From positions 399,159-463,158 of the forward strand of contig JAIBCL010000003.1 in assembly GCA_019694165.1 (NCBI GenBank): a DNA stretch of 64,000 nt, read 5' to 3'. Source of the stretch: Verrucomicrobiaceae bacterium (GTDB lineage Bacteria; Verrucomicrobiota; Verrucomicrobiia; Verrucomicrobiales; Verrucomicrobiaceae). The notes beneath the pieces were generated by a model. The model was given only the letters and a program-made list of their open reading frames with translations, ran no database searches and was not told the DNA's origin. The translations under genes were made by a program, and so were the position numbers. Below are positions 16,640-25,756 of the stretch, piece by piece; the first letter of the stretch is position 1; each line of letters begins with the position of its first letter.

Positions 16640-19002
16640 GGGCGGGCGCGGACAGATGTTTGGGCAAGGTGAGAGAGGGGTCAGTGCTCAGTACTCAGTG
16701 GGATGATGCCCGGAATTTGAGGACGACAGAGCGAAGGGCGAACTTCCCCCTCACCCCAGCCCTCTCCCAATGGGAGAGGGAGCAGGACGAGCTGCCGCTC
16801 GGATTTGCAACGGATGGTTTCTCCCTGGCGGGGCAGCGCCATCGTCTCCCTCTCCCACGGGGAGAGGGCTGGGGTGAGGGGGACGATGTTCGGCAGCCCA
16901 AGCAACTCACGAATCGATTCCCACTCACTTTACACTGCGCACTGAGCACTTTCGTGTTTTGCCTCTGCGCATTCTTTTTCCTCCTCCCTGCGCTTTCATA
17001 CTCCGCACCCGATGCCACCGCCGCACACACCATCACCGAGGGCCCGCTCACCGTGATCGTCGATGGCGCGGATGAGCCGAATTGGGAGGCCATCAAGCCG
17101 ATGCTCAAAGATCAGCTCACGCTCTCCGGCAACACTGCGCCGACCGAGCCGCTGGCGGATGACCTAGCGTTCTTCACGCGGCAGCATTACGTGCGCGAGG
17201 GCTGGCCCGCCGCGGCGGTGAAGTGGGAGATTCAGAAGGACGGCATCCATTTGACCGTCGCGAGCGGCGAGCGCATCCGCGTGGGCGAGATCACATGGAA
17301 GGGCGATCTCATCCTGCCGGAGGATGAGCTGAAGAAGTTTCTCCTGCGCCCCAGCATCGAAAAAGAAGACGCCGACAAGAAGCTGCCGACGTGGGTGGAT
17401 GCGGACTTGAAAAGCGGCGCGTCGCTCGTCGAGCGACGTCTGCGCGCCGAAGGCTATCTCAATGCCGAGGCCACGCTGCTGCCCGCGCCCGAGGCGAAGG
17501 ACAACCGGCGCGATCTCACGATGGAGATCAAGCCGGGGCCGAGGTTTGTCTTTGGCGACGTGGCGCTGCGCGACGCGCCCGCCGAACTTGAAAAGCTCAT
17601 GCGCGACCAGATCGAGAAGACGACCGGCAGCCCCTTCAATGAAGCCAGCGTGCAGGCGCTGCAATCGAAGCTGAAGACCATCGCCTTCGAGCGCGGCTAC
17701 ATTCAGGCGGAGGTGCTCGCGGATTATCAAATGGGCACGAAGGGCGGCAGCGTGGATGTCACGTTGCGTGTGAAAGCCGGCGGGCGCGCGAAGATTGCGC
17801 GCGTGACGCCGCATCCCGGTTTCAGCAAAGGCGCTCAACGCGTGCTAGCGGCAGATTTCCGCCCGGCCGTCGGCAAATACTTCTCGGCGGAGGAGGTGGA
17901 CTTCTATTTCCGCCGCGCGCTCGACACGCAGATGTTTGCGCGGCTCGATGATGATCTCGTCGTGCTTGCGCCTGATGGTGATGGCTCGCAGGTGGAGATG
18001 AAACTCAGCGGCGAAGAGACGAAGCCGCACACGCTCGGCTTCGAGATCGGCTTCGATACCTTCCTCGGTCCACAGGCCGGCGTGACGTACCGGAACACGA
18101 ACTTCCGCGACTCAGGCAACACGCTCGCCGCCGCGCTGAACTGGAGCACCGCCGGACCGCTCGGCTTCGTGCAATTCACAAATCCCGCGATCTTCGGCTC
18201 GCAGTATTCGTCGAGCGTGAAGCTCGCGGTCGAAAACTTCGGCCTCTTTGAGTACTCGCGCTACGGCACCAGCCTGAACTTCGAAGTGACGCGGCGCGTG
18301 AACCGGGCGTTTTCATACAGCGGCTTTCTCGGCATGTCGGCAAACACCGTCTCCACCGACATCCTCACGCCGGAGGAACTCGGCCCCGAGGACTACGGTC
18401 TCGCATCCGCAGGGCTGAGCACGATGCTCGACTACCGCGACAGTCCGGTGCTCACGAAAAAGGGCTGGTTCGTCAGCGCGCGCATCGAGTCGAGCCTCGA
18501 TGTTGCGGGATCGAACGTCTCGTTTTTGCGCAGCGACCTGCGCGGCGCGTGGTATCGGCCGATCACAAAGAAGTTCCGCTTCGCCACCGGCGCGGCATTG
18601 ATGTCAATCCAAGGCGCGGCAGCCGAGGATCTGCCGATCGACACGCGTGTCTTCAACGGCGGCCCGAACACCGTGCGCGCCTTCGCCGAGCGCGAACTCG
18701 GCCCTGTTACGCCCGGTGGCACGCCGCTCGGCGGCACGAGCGCGGTGGTCGGCAGCGCGGAGTTCAGCTACGAAGTGTATCCGAATCTCGAGTTCGCCGT
18801 GTTCAGCGACATCGGCAGCCTGGGGCGGCAGAACAACGGCTCGCCCTTCGATTACTCATCCGATTTCCGCTCCGCCGTCGGCGCGGGGCTCCGCTACCAC
18901 CTGCCATTCGGCCCCATCCGCATCGACTACGGCCACAACGTCTCGCCGCGCGAAGGCGAGAGCAACGGCGAGCTGCATGTGACGGTGGGGTTTGCGTTTT
19001 GA
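16636..19002 (+). CDS. Omp85/TamA-BamA-like outer-membrane protein
   Basis: The product has an Omp85 layout: POTRA-like repeats (about 17240-17850), then a 16-strand-barrel surface-antigen domain. This includes VFNGGPNTVRAFAERELGP (the conserved RGF/VRG-type loop region) and the C-terminal strand ELHVTVGFAF ending in aromatic Phe. It probably partners the preceding TamB-like protein. The start is uncertain. The ATG at 16636 overlaps the tamB stop and has a good GGAGG 7-12 bp upstream, but it puts about 100 residues, largely encoded by a palindromic repeat, before the hydrophobic signal stretch (FVFCLCAFFFLLPALSYSA). A GTG at 16954 would start directly at that signal (682 residues), although without a basic n-region. 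See the repeat entry at 16746. Confidence 0.82.
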   Translation: MRAGADRCLGKVREGSVLSTQWDDARNLRTTERRANFPLTPALSQWEREQDELPLGFATDGFSLAGQRHRLPLPRGEGWGEGDDVRQPKQLTNRFPLTLHCALSTFVFCLCAFFFLLPALSYSAPDATAAHTITEGPLTVIVDGADEPNWEAIKPMLKDQLTLSGNTAPTEPLADDLAFFTRQHYVREGWPAAAVKWEIQKDGIHLTVASGERIRVGEITWKGDLILPEDELKKFLLRPSIEKEDADKKLPTWVDADLKSGASLVERRLRAEGYLNAEATLLPAPEAKDNRRDLTMEIKPGPRFVFGDVALRDAPAELEKLMRDQIEKTTGSPFNEASVQALQSKLKTIAFERGYIQAEVLADYQMGTKGGSVDVTLRVKAGGRAKIARVTPHPGFSKGAQRVLAADFRPAVGKYFSAEEVDFYFRRALDTQMFARLDDDLVVLAPDGDGSQVEMKLSGEETKPHTLGFEIGFDTFLGPQAGVTYRNTNFRDSGNTLAAALNWSTAGPLGFVQFTNPAIFGSQYSSSVKLAVENFGLFEYSRYGTSLNFEVTRRVNRAFSYSGFLGMSANTVSTDILTPEELGPEDYGLASAGLSTMLDYRDSPVLTKKGWFVSARIESSLDVAGSNVSFLRSDLRGAWYRPITKKFRFATGAALMSIQGAAAEDLPIDTRVFNGGPNTVRAFAERELGPVTPGGTPLGGTSAVVGSAEFSYEVYPNLEFAVFSDIGSLGRQNNGSPFDYSSDFRSAVGAGLRYHLPFGPIRIDYGHNVSPREGESNGELHVTVGFAF
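16746..16882. repeat. LTPALS-type palindromic repeat element (two 37-bp inverted arms)
   Basis: The arms at 16746-16782 and 16846-16882 are inverted copies that match at about 35 of 37 positions. Each arm is itself a hairpin (CCCTCTCCC/GGGAGAGGG). Translated, the arms give PLTPALSQWERE and LPRGEGWGEG, the well-known signature of an intergenic palindromic repeat seen in many bacterial genomes. It is flanked by imperfect CAGTGCTCAGT words (16681-16701) and their inverse CACTGAGCACT (near 16940-16950). It separates the tamB-like gene from the signal-peptide part of the Omp85 gene. Confidence 0.85.
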
Positions 19003-19100
19003 TTTTTTGCCGGTCCTCCAAGGCGTTTCGCGGACACACGTCAGGTCGGATCACCCGCGTGCACGTTCCGTCGATTCGTGAGCATCAAGGCGCTCCGTTT

Positions 19101-20333
19101 TCACTTGGAGCCTGCTGACTTCACGCTTCCCAGCACGCTCATCACCTTCACGTTGCCTTCGTTGAACAAATGCACGCCATCGGCGCCGGCGGCATACCAG
19201 CGTGCCGCGCGGGACTGGTACTGCTCGAGGGAGAGCGCGGCGCGGGGCGGCGGCTTCATCTTGCCCGCGGCGATGAGCTTGTCCTCCTCGGAAGTGGTGT
19301 CGTGGCCGCTGAGGATGGCCTCCTCGCCAAACAGGATGGCGCAGCCGGTGCCTTCAGCCTTTTGTACGAAGGGTGCGATGTCGAACTCGTAGCCGCCGAG
19401 CGTGTGCTGGGCGATGACGAGGTAGTCGAGCAAGCCTTCCTTCAGCCAGGTGTCGATATCGCAGCCCCATGTCTTGTATTCCTTCCAATCGACGCGGGCG
19501 CCGAGGCCGAGGTGGCGGCCTTTCGCCTGGCCGGCGTCGTCGAGAATCTTCCGCACGTCGCGCAGGAATCCGGTCATGATGCCGGCGCGGAGCTGCAGCC
19601 AGCGCGGGTCATCGGTGGCGAGGTTGCGCGGATCCTGGCCGTGCCTGGCTTTGAACGCGGTGATCAGCGGCTCCTCGTAGCCGAAGCAGGGCGGATGGCG
19701 GAGGAAGTCGAGATCGATGCCGTCGATGTCGCGTCCGGCGGCCTCGCGCAGGATGCCGAGCTTGAAAGCACGCACCTCGGGGAAGGCATAGGAGAGCTTC
19801 GTCTGATCCTCACCCTTCTTCCCACGTACCCGGAACTCGGGATGCTGCCACCAGAAGGTGCTGTTGAGCATGCGCGGCAGCGCCTCGCCCATCCAGCTCG
19901 CGGGGTAATCGCCATTCATGCGCAGCGATGCGTAGCAGAGGACTCCGGCCTCGTGGCACGCGGCGGCGACGACCTGCAGCGTGTCCATGCCTTCGCCGGC
20001 CAGCTTGTGCAGTGTCTCGGCCGCCAGTCTGTCGCCGCGGCGGGGAAACTCGGTGACGCCCGTGCCGATAAGTTCACTCGTCTTGGATGGAAAGTTCACG
20101 CGGCTGCCCGCGGCGATGCACCACTCGAACACGGCCACCTGCGTGCCCCGGAGCCCGAGCATCTGTTTGCGCAAATCCTCCGCCGTCTTGTAGCGGCCGC
20201 TGTAGAAGGAACTGAAGCCGTCGTCGTTGATGATGATCAGCTTCTCGCCGTTGCGCGGCTTTGGCGGTTCGGCGCGGGCCGGCAAAGAAATGGCAAACGC
20301 AAGGATGGTAGCGAGGAGGCGGGCGGCGATCAT
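19101..20333 (-). CDS. Glycoside-hydrolase-like TIM-barrel protein (GHL10/family-10-like)
   Basis: The 410-residue product has a signal peptide cleaved near ARA-EPP. The body looks like a (beta/alpha)8 barrel of the glycosyl-hydrolase-like group. It has an early IIINDDGFSSFYSG strand and the stretch GRDIDGIDLDFLRHPPCFGYEEP, where acidic residues follow a strand as in GHL10/DUF187-type families. The C-terminal part ends with ARWYAAGADGVHLFNEG, typical of such barrels. No substrate can be named. It is convergent with the Omp85 gene and lies upstream of the universal stress gene on the same strand with a 50-bp gap. Confidence 0.65.
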   Translation of the reverse strand: MIAARLLATILAFAISLPARAEPPKPRNGEKLIIINDDGFSSFYSGRYKTAEDLRKQMLGLRGTQVAVFEWCIAAGSRVNFPSKTSELIGTGVTEFPRRGDRLAAETLHKLAGEGMDTLQVVAAACHEAGVLCYASLRMNGDYPASWMGEALPRMLNSTFWWQHPEFRVRGKKGEDQTKLSYAFPEVRAFKLGILREAAGRDIDGIDLDFLRHPPCFGYEEPLITAFKARHGQDPRNLATDDPRWLQLRAGIMTGFLRDVRKILDDAGQAKGRHLGLGARVDWKEYKTWGCDIDTWLKEGLLDYLVIAQHTLGGYEFDIAPFVQKAEGTGCAILFGEEAILSGHDTTSEEDKLIAAGKMKPPPRAALSLEQYQSRAARWYAAGADGVHLFNEGNVKVMSVLGSVKSAGSK

Positions 20334-20383
20334 GTGTGCGGACTTTTACGCCCCGAAAGCACCGCTGCTTCCCGGTGATTTGA

Positions 20384-21706
20384 TCATGCCAACGGCGGCG
20401 TGATCGCGAAGACGGGCTTGTGCGCGCGGGCGAGTACTGACTGCACAGTGGAGCCCAGCAGCGCTGCACCGGTGCGCGAGCGACCTTTGGCAGCCATGCA
20501 GATCACGTCCGCGCCGAAGCGCTCCGCAGCGTCGCAGATGGCCGCAGCAACGTCGTGGTGGGCGAGCACTTCGGTGGAAACCGTCAGGCCCGGCGCGGTC
20601 AGCAGCGCGGAGGGCAGCGCCTGCATCTTCGCCGCCGCCTCCTCCTTCGCCTTCGCGGTGGCGATACTGTGATCGAAGTACACTTCGGAAGCGATGACAG
20701 GGTTGATCCCGCGGGAAGGTTCGAGACAGACGTGGATGATATGCAGCGCGCCGCCGCCCGGCAGCAGGGCGCGAGCATGGCGCAGCGCGGTGGCGGTGCC
20801 CGGATCACCGAAGTCCGTGGCGAGCAGCACACGCTGGATTTTCGGGATGCTTATGTCGGGTCGTGCGGTGGAGGCGGGCACGCAGAGCACGTTCGTCGTC
20901 GAATGCGCGAGGACGTTGCGCGAGAAGGACGGGGCGGAGAGCCGCTGCCAGCCGTGGCGCTGATGCGTGCCGACCACGAGCAGGCCGGAGTGCTGCTCAT
21001 CCGCAGTGTGCAGGAACTCAGCCCCGGGCAACCCGGCCACGTCGCGCACATGCACCTTCACGGGCACGTCGCCGAGGATCGCGTGCAGGCGCTCCCACAC
21101 GTCCCGCTGACGGATGCTGACTTCTTCGCGCGAGGCGGCCGGATCGTCCGGCGGCCGCACGTACGCGGCCTCCACCTCGCCGCGCCCGAGCGTGACGAAG
21201 TCCTGGAGCGCGCAGATGGCCGCATCTGCCGAGGCGGTAAGATCGACTGCGCAGAGCAGGCGGAGCGAGGCGCCCGAATTCAGCCAGTCGAGCAGCAAGT
21301 CGGCCTGCCGGACGACAAGTGTGGGCACCGGCGCGCTCTCGGCCACGCGCTCCGCCACGCTGCCGATCAGCCAGCGCTCGGCCATGCCCTTGCCCGCCGA
21401 GCCGATGACGATCATTTTTGTGGGTGTCGCGGCCGCCACGTCCACGATCTGGAGGCTGACGCTGCCTGTGCGGAACTCCTCCGTAACCTCCACGCCGGTC
21501 GAGCGCAGGCGTTCTGCCTCCTTCTTGAGTTCCTCACGCGCGGGCTGCGCGCTGACGGCGACGACGGGCAGGTCGCCCATCACGATGAAGTCCTGGGCGC
21601 AATGCACGAGGCGCAGCGGAAGGCTCATTTTCCGGGCCAGTGCAGCCGCCACGTCGGCGGCAACAGCGGCGTGCTTTGAGAAATCAGTGGCACAGAGGAT
21701 TTGCAT
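20384..21706 (-). CDS. Universal stress protein with three UspA domains
   Basis: The 440-residue protein reads as three consecutive UspA-like domains of about 145 residues. Domain 1 starts MQILCATDFSKHA and has the nucleotide-binding tail VIGSAGKGMAERWLIGSVAERV. Domain 2 has VVGTHQRHGWQRLSAPSFSRNVL. Domain 3 starts RVLLATDFGDPGTA and ends MAAKGRSRTGAALLGSTVQSVL. Domains 1 and 3 keep the G-x2-G-x9-G-(S/T) ATP-binding pattern; domain 2 departs from it. Most Usp proteins have one or two domains. It is the last gene of a stress operon that includes GroEL and Hsp20 genes, suggesting a role in survival under stress or dormancy. Confidence 0.88.
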   Translation of the reverse strand: MQILCATDFSKHAAVAADVAAALARKMSLPLRLVHCAQDFIVMGDLPVVAVSAQPAREELKKEAERLRSTGVEVTEEFRTGSVSLQIVDVAAATPTKMIVIGSAGKGMAERWLIGSVAERVAESAPVPTLVVRQADLLLDWLNSGASLRLLCAVDLTASADAAICALQDFVTLGRGEVEAAYVRPPDDPAASREEVSIRQRDVWERLHAILGDVPVKVHVRDVAGLPGAEFLHTADEQHSGLLVVGTHQRHGWQRLSAPSFSRNVLAHSTTNVLCVPASTARPDISIPKIQRVLLATDFGDPGTATALRHARALLPGGGALHIIHVCLEPSRGINPVIASEVYFDHSIATAKAKEEAAAKMQALPSALLTAPGLTVSTEVLAHHDVAAAICDAAERFGADVICMAAKGRSRTGAALLGSTVQSVLARAHKPVFAITPPLA

Positions 21707-21753
21707 GGCAGGCGAGGGGGTGAGGTGGACGGGAGGAATGGGGAGTTCAGTGG

Positions 21754-22458
21754 TCAGTGGAGAGGTTCGGTGAGTGAGGGACAGGTTCCGGGTTGCCTCC
21801 GGGGCATTGGCGGGCGTGCGGCATCAGCGAGGAGGCTGGTAACTTCCGTGTCGGAGGTCTGGTCAAAGTTTTCGTACCACTGCCCCACGGCGCGAAAGTC
21901 CTCCGGCGTGGCGAGGGCGATGAAGTCGTCCACCAGCGGCTCGAGCATGTCGCGCGCGTCAGCGGAAGACACGGGCACGGCGATGGCGATGTGCTCCGCG
22001 CCTTGGTGCCGCAGCGCCAGCACGGCGGCCTTGATGGTGGAGCCAGTGGCGATGCCGTCATCGACGACGATCACCGTCCTGTCCTCGATCTCCGGCGCGC
22101 CTTCGTGGCCGCGATACGCCATCTCGCGGCGGCGCAGTTCCTTGAGCTGTGCGGCGGCAACCTCATCGATGGCGGCCTGCGAAATGCCGGCGCGGCGTAC
22201 CACCTGCTCATTGATCACGCGCACGCCGCCGCTGGCTATGGCACCCATCGCCAGCTCCTCCCAGCCTGGCACGCCGAGCTTGCGCACCACGATGACATCA
22301 AGCGGCGCGCACAGTTTTTTCGCGACCTCGAAGGCCACGGGCACGCCGCCGCGGGGCAGGCCGAGCACGAGCACGTCCGCGCGGCCCGCGTATTTTCCGA
22401 GGGCGTCGGCGAGCAGGCGCCCGGCGTGCACGCGGTCTCTGAAAACCAGATCGTTCAT
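21754..22458 (-). CDS. Phosphoribosyltransferase-like protein
   Basis: The 234-residue product has a type I phosphoribosyltransferase fold. It shows VLVLGLPRGGVPVAFEVA near the N-terminus and the PRPP-binding motif TVIVVDDGIATGSTI. Such stand-alone or fused PRTases often sit next to dienelactone-hydrolase-like genes in stress islands, and in some bacteria the two are one polypeptide. The substrate is unknown. The start at 22458 overlaps the stop of the upstream hydrolase gene by 4 bp, and the extension further upstream is not family-like. The C-terminal 25 residues are low-complexity and may be non-conserved. Confidence 0.85.
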   Translation of the reverse strand: MNDLVFRDRVHAGRLLADALGKYAGRADVLVLGLPRGGVPVAFEVAKKLCAPLDVIVVRKLGVPGWEELAMGAIASGGVRVINEQVVRRAGISQAAIDEVAAAQLKELRRREMAYRGHEGAPEIEDRTVIVVDDGIATGSTIKAAVLALRHQGAEHIAIAVPVSSADARDMLEPLVDDFIALATPEDFRAVGQWYENFDQTSDTEVTSLLADAARPPMPRRQPGTCPSLTEPLH

Positions 22459-23156
22459 GCGCGATCCTCCTGATGAACCGGCACACGCATGTGCTCCTTG
22501 AACCAGTGCGCGCTGAACTGCGCCACCTGCTCGAGCTTGCCCGGCTCCTCGAACAAATGCGTCGCACCAGGCACGACGCGGAAGTCCTTCTCGCATCGCA
22601 GCCGGGCGAAGGCATCGTCATTGAGCGCGATGACCATCTCGTCGTAGCCGCCGACGATGAGCAGCGTGGGCGAGGCGACGAGCGGCAGCGCATCCCACGC
22701 GAGATCAGGACGTCCGCCGCGGGAGACCACGGCGCAGATACGATCCCCCAGGGTCGCTGCGGCCATGAGCGCCGCGCCGCCGCCGGTGCTGGCACCGAAG
22801 TAAGCGGGCTTCAGACGGCGCGTATTGGGATGCCGTGCCAGCCAGCGCGTCACGCCGGCGAGCCGCTTCGCCAGCAGCGGGATGTCGAAGCGCAGTGCGC
22901 CGCTTACCGCATCACGCTCATCTTCCGCGTGCGTAAGCAGATCGATGAGCAGCGTGCCGATGCCCGCGTCGCGGATGACTCGCGCGACGAATTGATTCCG
23001 CGGACTGTGGCGGCTGCTGCCGCTGCCGTGCGCGAAGATCACCACGCCAGGCGCATTTTCCGGCAGCTCGAGTTCTCCTTCCAACACCACGCCATCGACG
23101 GGAATGTTGATGGTTTCGTGCGTGGCCTCGATCGAGCTGTTTGCGGGCGGTTTCAT
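22455..23156 (-). CDS. Dienelactone-hydrolase-like alpha/beta hydrolase
   Basis: The 233-residue cytoplasmic protein has an alpha/beta-hydrolase fold. The oxyanion strand is VVIFAHGSGSSRHSPRN, the nucleophile elbow is GASTGGGAAL (Ser), the acid Asp lies in LLIVGGYDEMV, and the His is in VPGATHLFEEPG. This matches the dienelactone-hydrolase-related proteins that accompany phosphoribosyltransferases, and the natural substrate is unknown. Start codon chosen: 23156, four bases after the GroEL stop; an ATG 42 bp upstream would overlap groEL. The 4-bp overlap with the next gene indicates coupled translation. Confidence 0.82.
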   Translation of the reverse strand: MKPPANSSIEATHETINIPVDGVVLEGELELPENAPGVVIFAHGSGSSRHSPRNQFVARVIRDAGIGTLLIDLLTHAEDERDAVSGALRFDIPLLAKRLAGVTRWLARHPNTRRLKPAYFGASTGGGAALMAAATLGDRICAVVSRGGRPDLAWDALPLVASPTLLIVGGYDEMVIALNDDAFARLRCEKDFRVVPGATHLFEEPGKLEQVAQFSAHWFKEHMRVPVHQEDRA

Positions 23157-23160
23157 GGTC

Positions 23161-24789
23161 TCACTCCAGTCCGGGTTCCATCGGCGCGCCGTGTGCATGC
23201 CCCTTCGGCTCGGGCACCTCGGTCATCGTGGCCTCGGTGAGCAGGAGGATGCCGGCGGCGGAGACGGCGTTCTCGAGCGCGATGCGCACGACCTTCGTCG
23301 GATCGATGATGCCGGCGGCGACGAGATCGCAGTACTCGCCGCGCGCGGCGTCGAAGCCGAGATTGCCGCCGCCCTCGAGCATCTTGTTCACCACGACGCC
23401 GTCGTCCGCGCCGGAATTCTCGGCGATCTGGCGCGCGGGCGCTTCAAGCGCGCGCTTCAAAATGAGCAGACCGGTGCGCTCGTCGCCAGTGGCGGTGGCG
23501 ATCTCCTTGTCCACCGCGCCGATCACACGCAGCAGCGCGAGACCACCGCCGGGCACGATGCCCTCGGCGATGGCGGCCTTTGTGGAACTGATCGCATCGT
23601 CGAAGGCGTCCTTGCGCGCCTTCATCTCCGACTCGCTCGGCGCGCCGACACGCACTACGGCCACGCCGCCGCTGAGCTTGGCCAGGCGCTCCTGAAGTTT
23701 CTCGCGATCGTAGTCGGATGTGGTGTCCTTGATCTGCTGGCGGAGCTGATTGCAGCGGCCCGTGATCAAATCCTTGCGCCCCTCGCCACCGACGATGGTG
23801 GTGGCGTCCTTCGTCAGCACGACGCGTTTCGCCTTGCCGAGATCATGCTGCGAGAGTTTTTCCAGGGTCATGCCGAGTTCGTCGGACACGACCTTGCCGC
23901 CGGTGAGCACGGCCATGTCCTGCAGCATCGCCTTCCGGCGGTCGCCAAAACCCGGCGCCTTCACCGCCACGCACGAGAGCACGCCGCGCAGCTTGTTCAC
24001 TACGAGCGTGGCCAGCGCCTCGCTCTCGACGTCTTCGGCCACGAGCACCAGCGAGCGGCCCGACTTGGCGATCTGCTCGAGCAGCGGCAGCAAGTCCTTC
24101 ATGTGCGTGATCTTGCGCTCGGTGAGCAGGATGAGAGGATCGTCGAGCACGGCCTCCATCTTCTCGGCATTCGTGACGAAATACGGCGAGATGTAGCCGT
24201 GATCGAACTGCATGCCCTCCACGACCTCGACGCTCGTCTCCGTCGTCTTCGCCTCCTCGACGGTGATCGCGCCTTCGGGGCCGACCTTGTCCATCGCATC
24301 GGCCACCAGTTCACCCATCGCGGGGTCGTTGTGCGCGGAGATCGCGGCGACCTGCGACTTCTCCTTCTTGCTCTCGACGGGACGTGACAGCGCGCGCAGC
24401 GCATCGACAGCGGCTTTTGCGCCGCGGTCGAGGCCGCGCTTGATGTCCACGGCGGCGGCGCCGGCCGTCACATTGCGCACGCCCTCGGCGAAAATGGCGT
24501 GCGCGAGCACGGTTGAGGTGCTCGTGCCATCTCCCACCGCCTCACCCGTGCGCTCAGCGGCCTGGCGGATCATCTGCGCACCGAGGTTTTCCTCAGCATC
24601 CTGGAGATCGAACTCCTTCGCGATGGTCACGCCGTCGTTGCACACGAGCGGCTTCCCCCACTTCCGCTCGATGAGCACGCTCTTCGACTTCGGCCCCAGG
24701 GTGATGCGCACGGCATCGGAGAGCGCCTCGGCACCGCGCAGGATTTTCTCACGCGCCGCAGCTCGGAAGGTGACTTTCTTGTGGGGCAT
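23161..24789 (-). CDS. groL: GroEL-type chaperonin, divergent paralogue without groES
   Basis: The 542-residue group I chaperonin subunit shows the ATP motif [11 protein letters not shown] (canonical GDGTTTATVLA), [20 protein letters not shown] in the apical/intermediate region, [13 protein letters not shown] and [11 protein letters not shown] with the catalytic Asp. The C-terminus is [19 protein letters not shown] rather than the Gly-Gly-Met tail of housekeeping GroEL, and early residues differ too ([14 protein letters not shown]). No groES gene is adjacent and no CIRCE operator (TTAGCACTC-N9-GAGTGCTAA) is visible upstream. These features fit a specialised second copy embedded in a stress operon rather than the main groESL locus. 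Confidence 0.93.
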   Translation of the reverse strand: MPHKKVTFRAAAREKILRGAEALSDAVRITLGPKSKSVLIERKWGKPLVCNDGVTIAKEFDLQDAEENLGAQMIRQAAERTGEAVGDGTSTSTVLAHAIFAEGVRNVTAGAAAVDIKRGLDRGAKAAVDALRALSRPVESKKEKSQVAAISAHNDPAMGELVADAMDKVGPEGAITVEEAKTTETSVEVVEGMQFDHGYISPYFVTNAEKMEAVLDDPLILLTERKITHMKDLLPLLEQIAKSGRSLVLVAEDVESEALATLVVNKLRGVLSCVAVKAPGFGDRRKAMLQDMAVLTGGKVVSDELGMTLEKLSQHDLGKAKRVVLTKDATTIVGGEGRKDLITGRCNQLRQQIKDTTSDYDREKLQERLAKLSGGVAVVRVGAPSESEMKARKDAFDDAISSTKAAIAEGIVPGGGLALLRVIGAVDKEIATATGDERTGLLILKRALEAPARQIAENSGADDGVVVNKMLEGGGNLGFDAARGEYCDLVAAGIIDPTKVVRIALENAVSAAGILLLTEATMTEVPEPKGHAHGAPMEPGLE

Positions 24790-24838
24790 GGCGGGTGGGC
24801 GGTGCGGTGTTTCCGGCGCGGCTGCGCCGCGGACTGGC

Positions 24839-25123
24839 TCAAGTGGCGAAACCGAAACGGTGCTTCACCGCGGCGGGATCGAGATCAAGCGATGCACCCA
24901 GCATTCGCGAGGCGAGACGCTCCGCAGCGACGCGCAGCATTTGCGTGGTCTTGGTCTGGTCGAGTTCCGCGCCCTCGTGCTTGATCGATTGAATTCGCGT
25001 GCCGGAGGCGAGGAGCTGCATGAGGAACTCCTCGGCTTCGACGGGATCGTCGGTGCGATGAGTGTCCACGCGCTTGTTGTGCTGCGGGTAGATGATGTAG
25101 TCGATGGAGAATTTGGCGAGCAT
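24839..25123 (-). CDS. Small protein of unknown function
   Basis: This 94-residue soluble protein has no family I recognise. It is rich in charged residues, with [44 protein letters not shown] at the start, a pattern resembling a small alpha/beta fold. It lies 49 bp upstream of groEL and downstream of hsp20 on the same strand, so it is probably co-expressed with the stress genes. Codon use and third-position GC match its neighbours, supporting real coding. Confidence 0.6.
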   Translation of the reverse strand: MLAKFSIDYIIYPQHNKRVDTHRTDDPVEAEEFLMQLLASGTRIQSIKHEGAELDQTKTTQMLRVAAERLASRMLGASLDLDPAAVKHRFGFAT

Positions 25124-25188
25124 GGTGGTGGAAAGGACAGGGGTTGTCTTCGTCTGTGGGGCCGGAGTGTCCGGTGATGAAAGCGTTT

Positions 25189-25227
25189 CCCCGGAGGCTG
25201 GAGGCGCGCTGCCCCGCGCCTCCGGGG
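25189..25227 (-). terminator. GC-rich hairpin after hsp20
   Basis: A 10-bp perfect stem (CCCCGGAGGC / GCCTCCGGGG) lies between hsp20 and the small stress-island gene on the minus strand. No clear U-run follows. It could be an attenuator or terminator, or an mRNA-stabilising hairpin. Confidence 0.4.
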
Positions 25228-25276
25228 CACATGAAGAAGCGGTTGTACGGTGGGCAGGGGGGCGTGACGGCGGGAG

Positions 25277-25756
25277 TCACTGGACCTTCACTTCGACGGC
25301 CTTCGGTTTTGCCTTCTCGTCCTTCGGCAGATGCACCTCAAGCATGCCGTTCTTAAACTCGGCGGCCACCTTCTCGGCATTCACGCCTTCGGGCAGCGTG
25401 AAGCTGCGCACGAAACTTCCGTACGAACGCTCGATGCGGTGGTACTTCTTCCCTTTCTCCTCCTTCTCGAACTTGCGTTCGCCGGAGATGGTCAGTTCCC
25501 CCTTCTCCACCGTGACTTTGACCTCCTCCTTCTTGAGGTCGGGCAACTCGGCTTTGACGAGGTATTCCTTCTCGTCCTCGGTGATGTCCACCGCTGGCGA
25601 CCATTGTGCCACGGTCATGGCTTCCTTCTCGCCACCGTTGCCGGTGAGGAAGGGACGGCCGAAGAATTTCTCCAGGCGATTTTCAAACGTGCCGAGATCA
25701 CGAAACGGATCCCAAGCAGTGGAGCGGAAGGGATTGAGTGCGGAGAGTGTGTTCAT
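25277..25756 (-). CDS. Hsp20 family small heat-shock protein
   Basis: The 159-residue product is a small heat-shock protein. The alpha-crystallin domain runs from about residue 50 to 150, with WSPAVDITEDEKEYLVKAEL, the central KEEVKVTVEKGELTISGERK and the closing SFTLPEGVNAEKVAAEFKNGMLEVHLPK, where the GxLxxxxPK-type ending is clear. The N-terminal region (NPFRSTAWDPFRDLGTFENRLEKFFG) is typical of bacterial class A Hsp20. The start at 25756 was chosen because upstream in-frame sequence is not family-like. It is the first gene of a minus-strand stress set ahead of groEL. Confidence 0.92.
   Translation of the reverse strand: MNTLSALNPFRSTAWDPFRDLGTFENRLEKFFGRPFLTGNGGEKEAMTVAQWSPAVDITEDEKEYLVKAELPDLKKEEVKVTVEKGELTISGERKFEKEEKGKKYHRIERSYGSFVRSFTLPEGVNAEKVAAEFKNGMLEVHLPKDEKAKPKAVEVKVQ

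Noticed and set aside
24790..25276. Search for a CIRCE (HrcA) operator near groEL and hsp20
   Set aside because: No TTAGCACTC / GAGTGCTAA dyad is present in the gaps before groEL, the small gene or hsp20.
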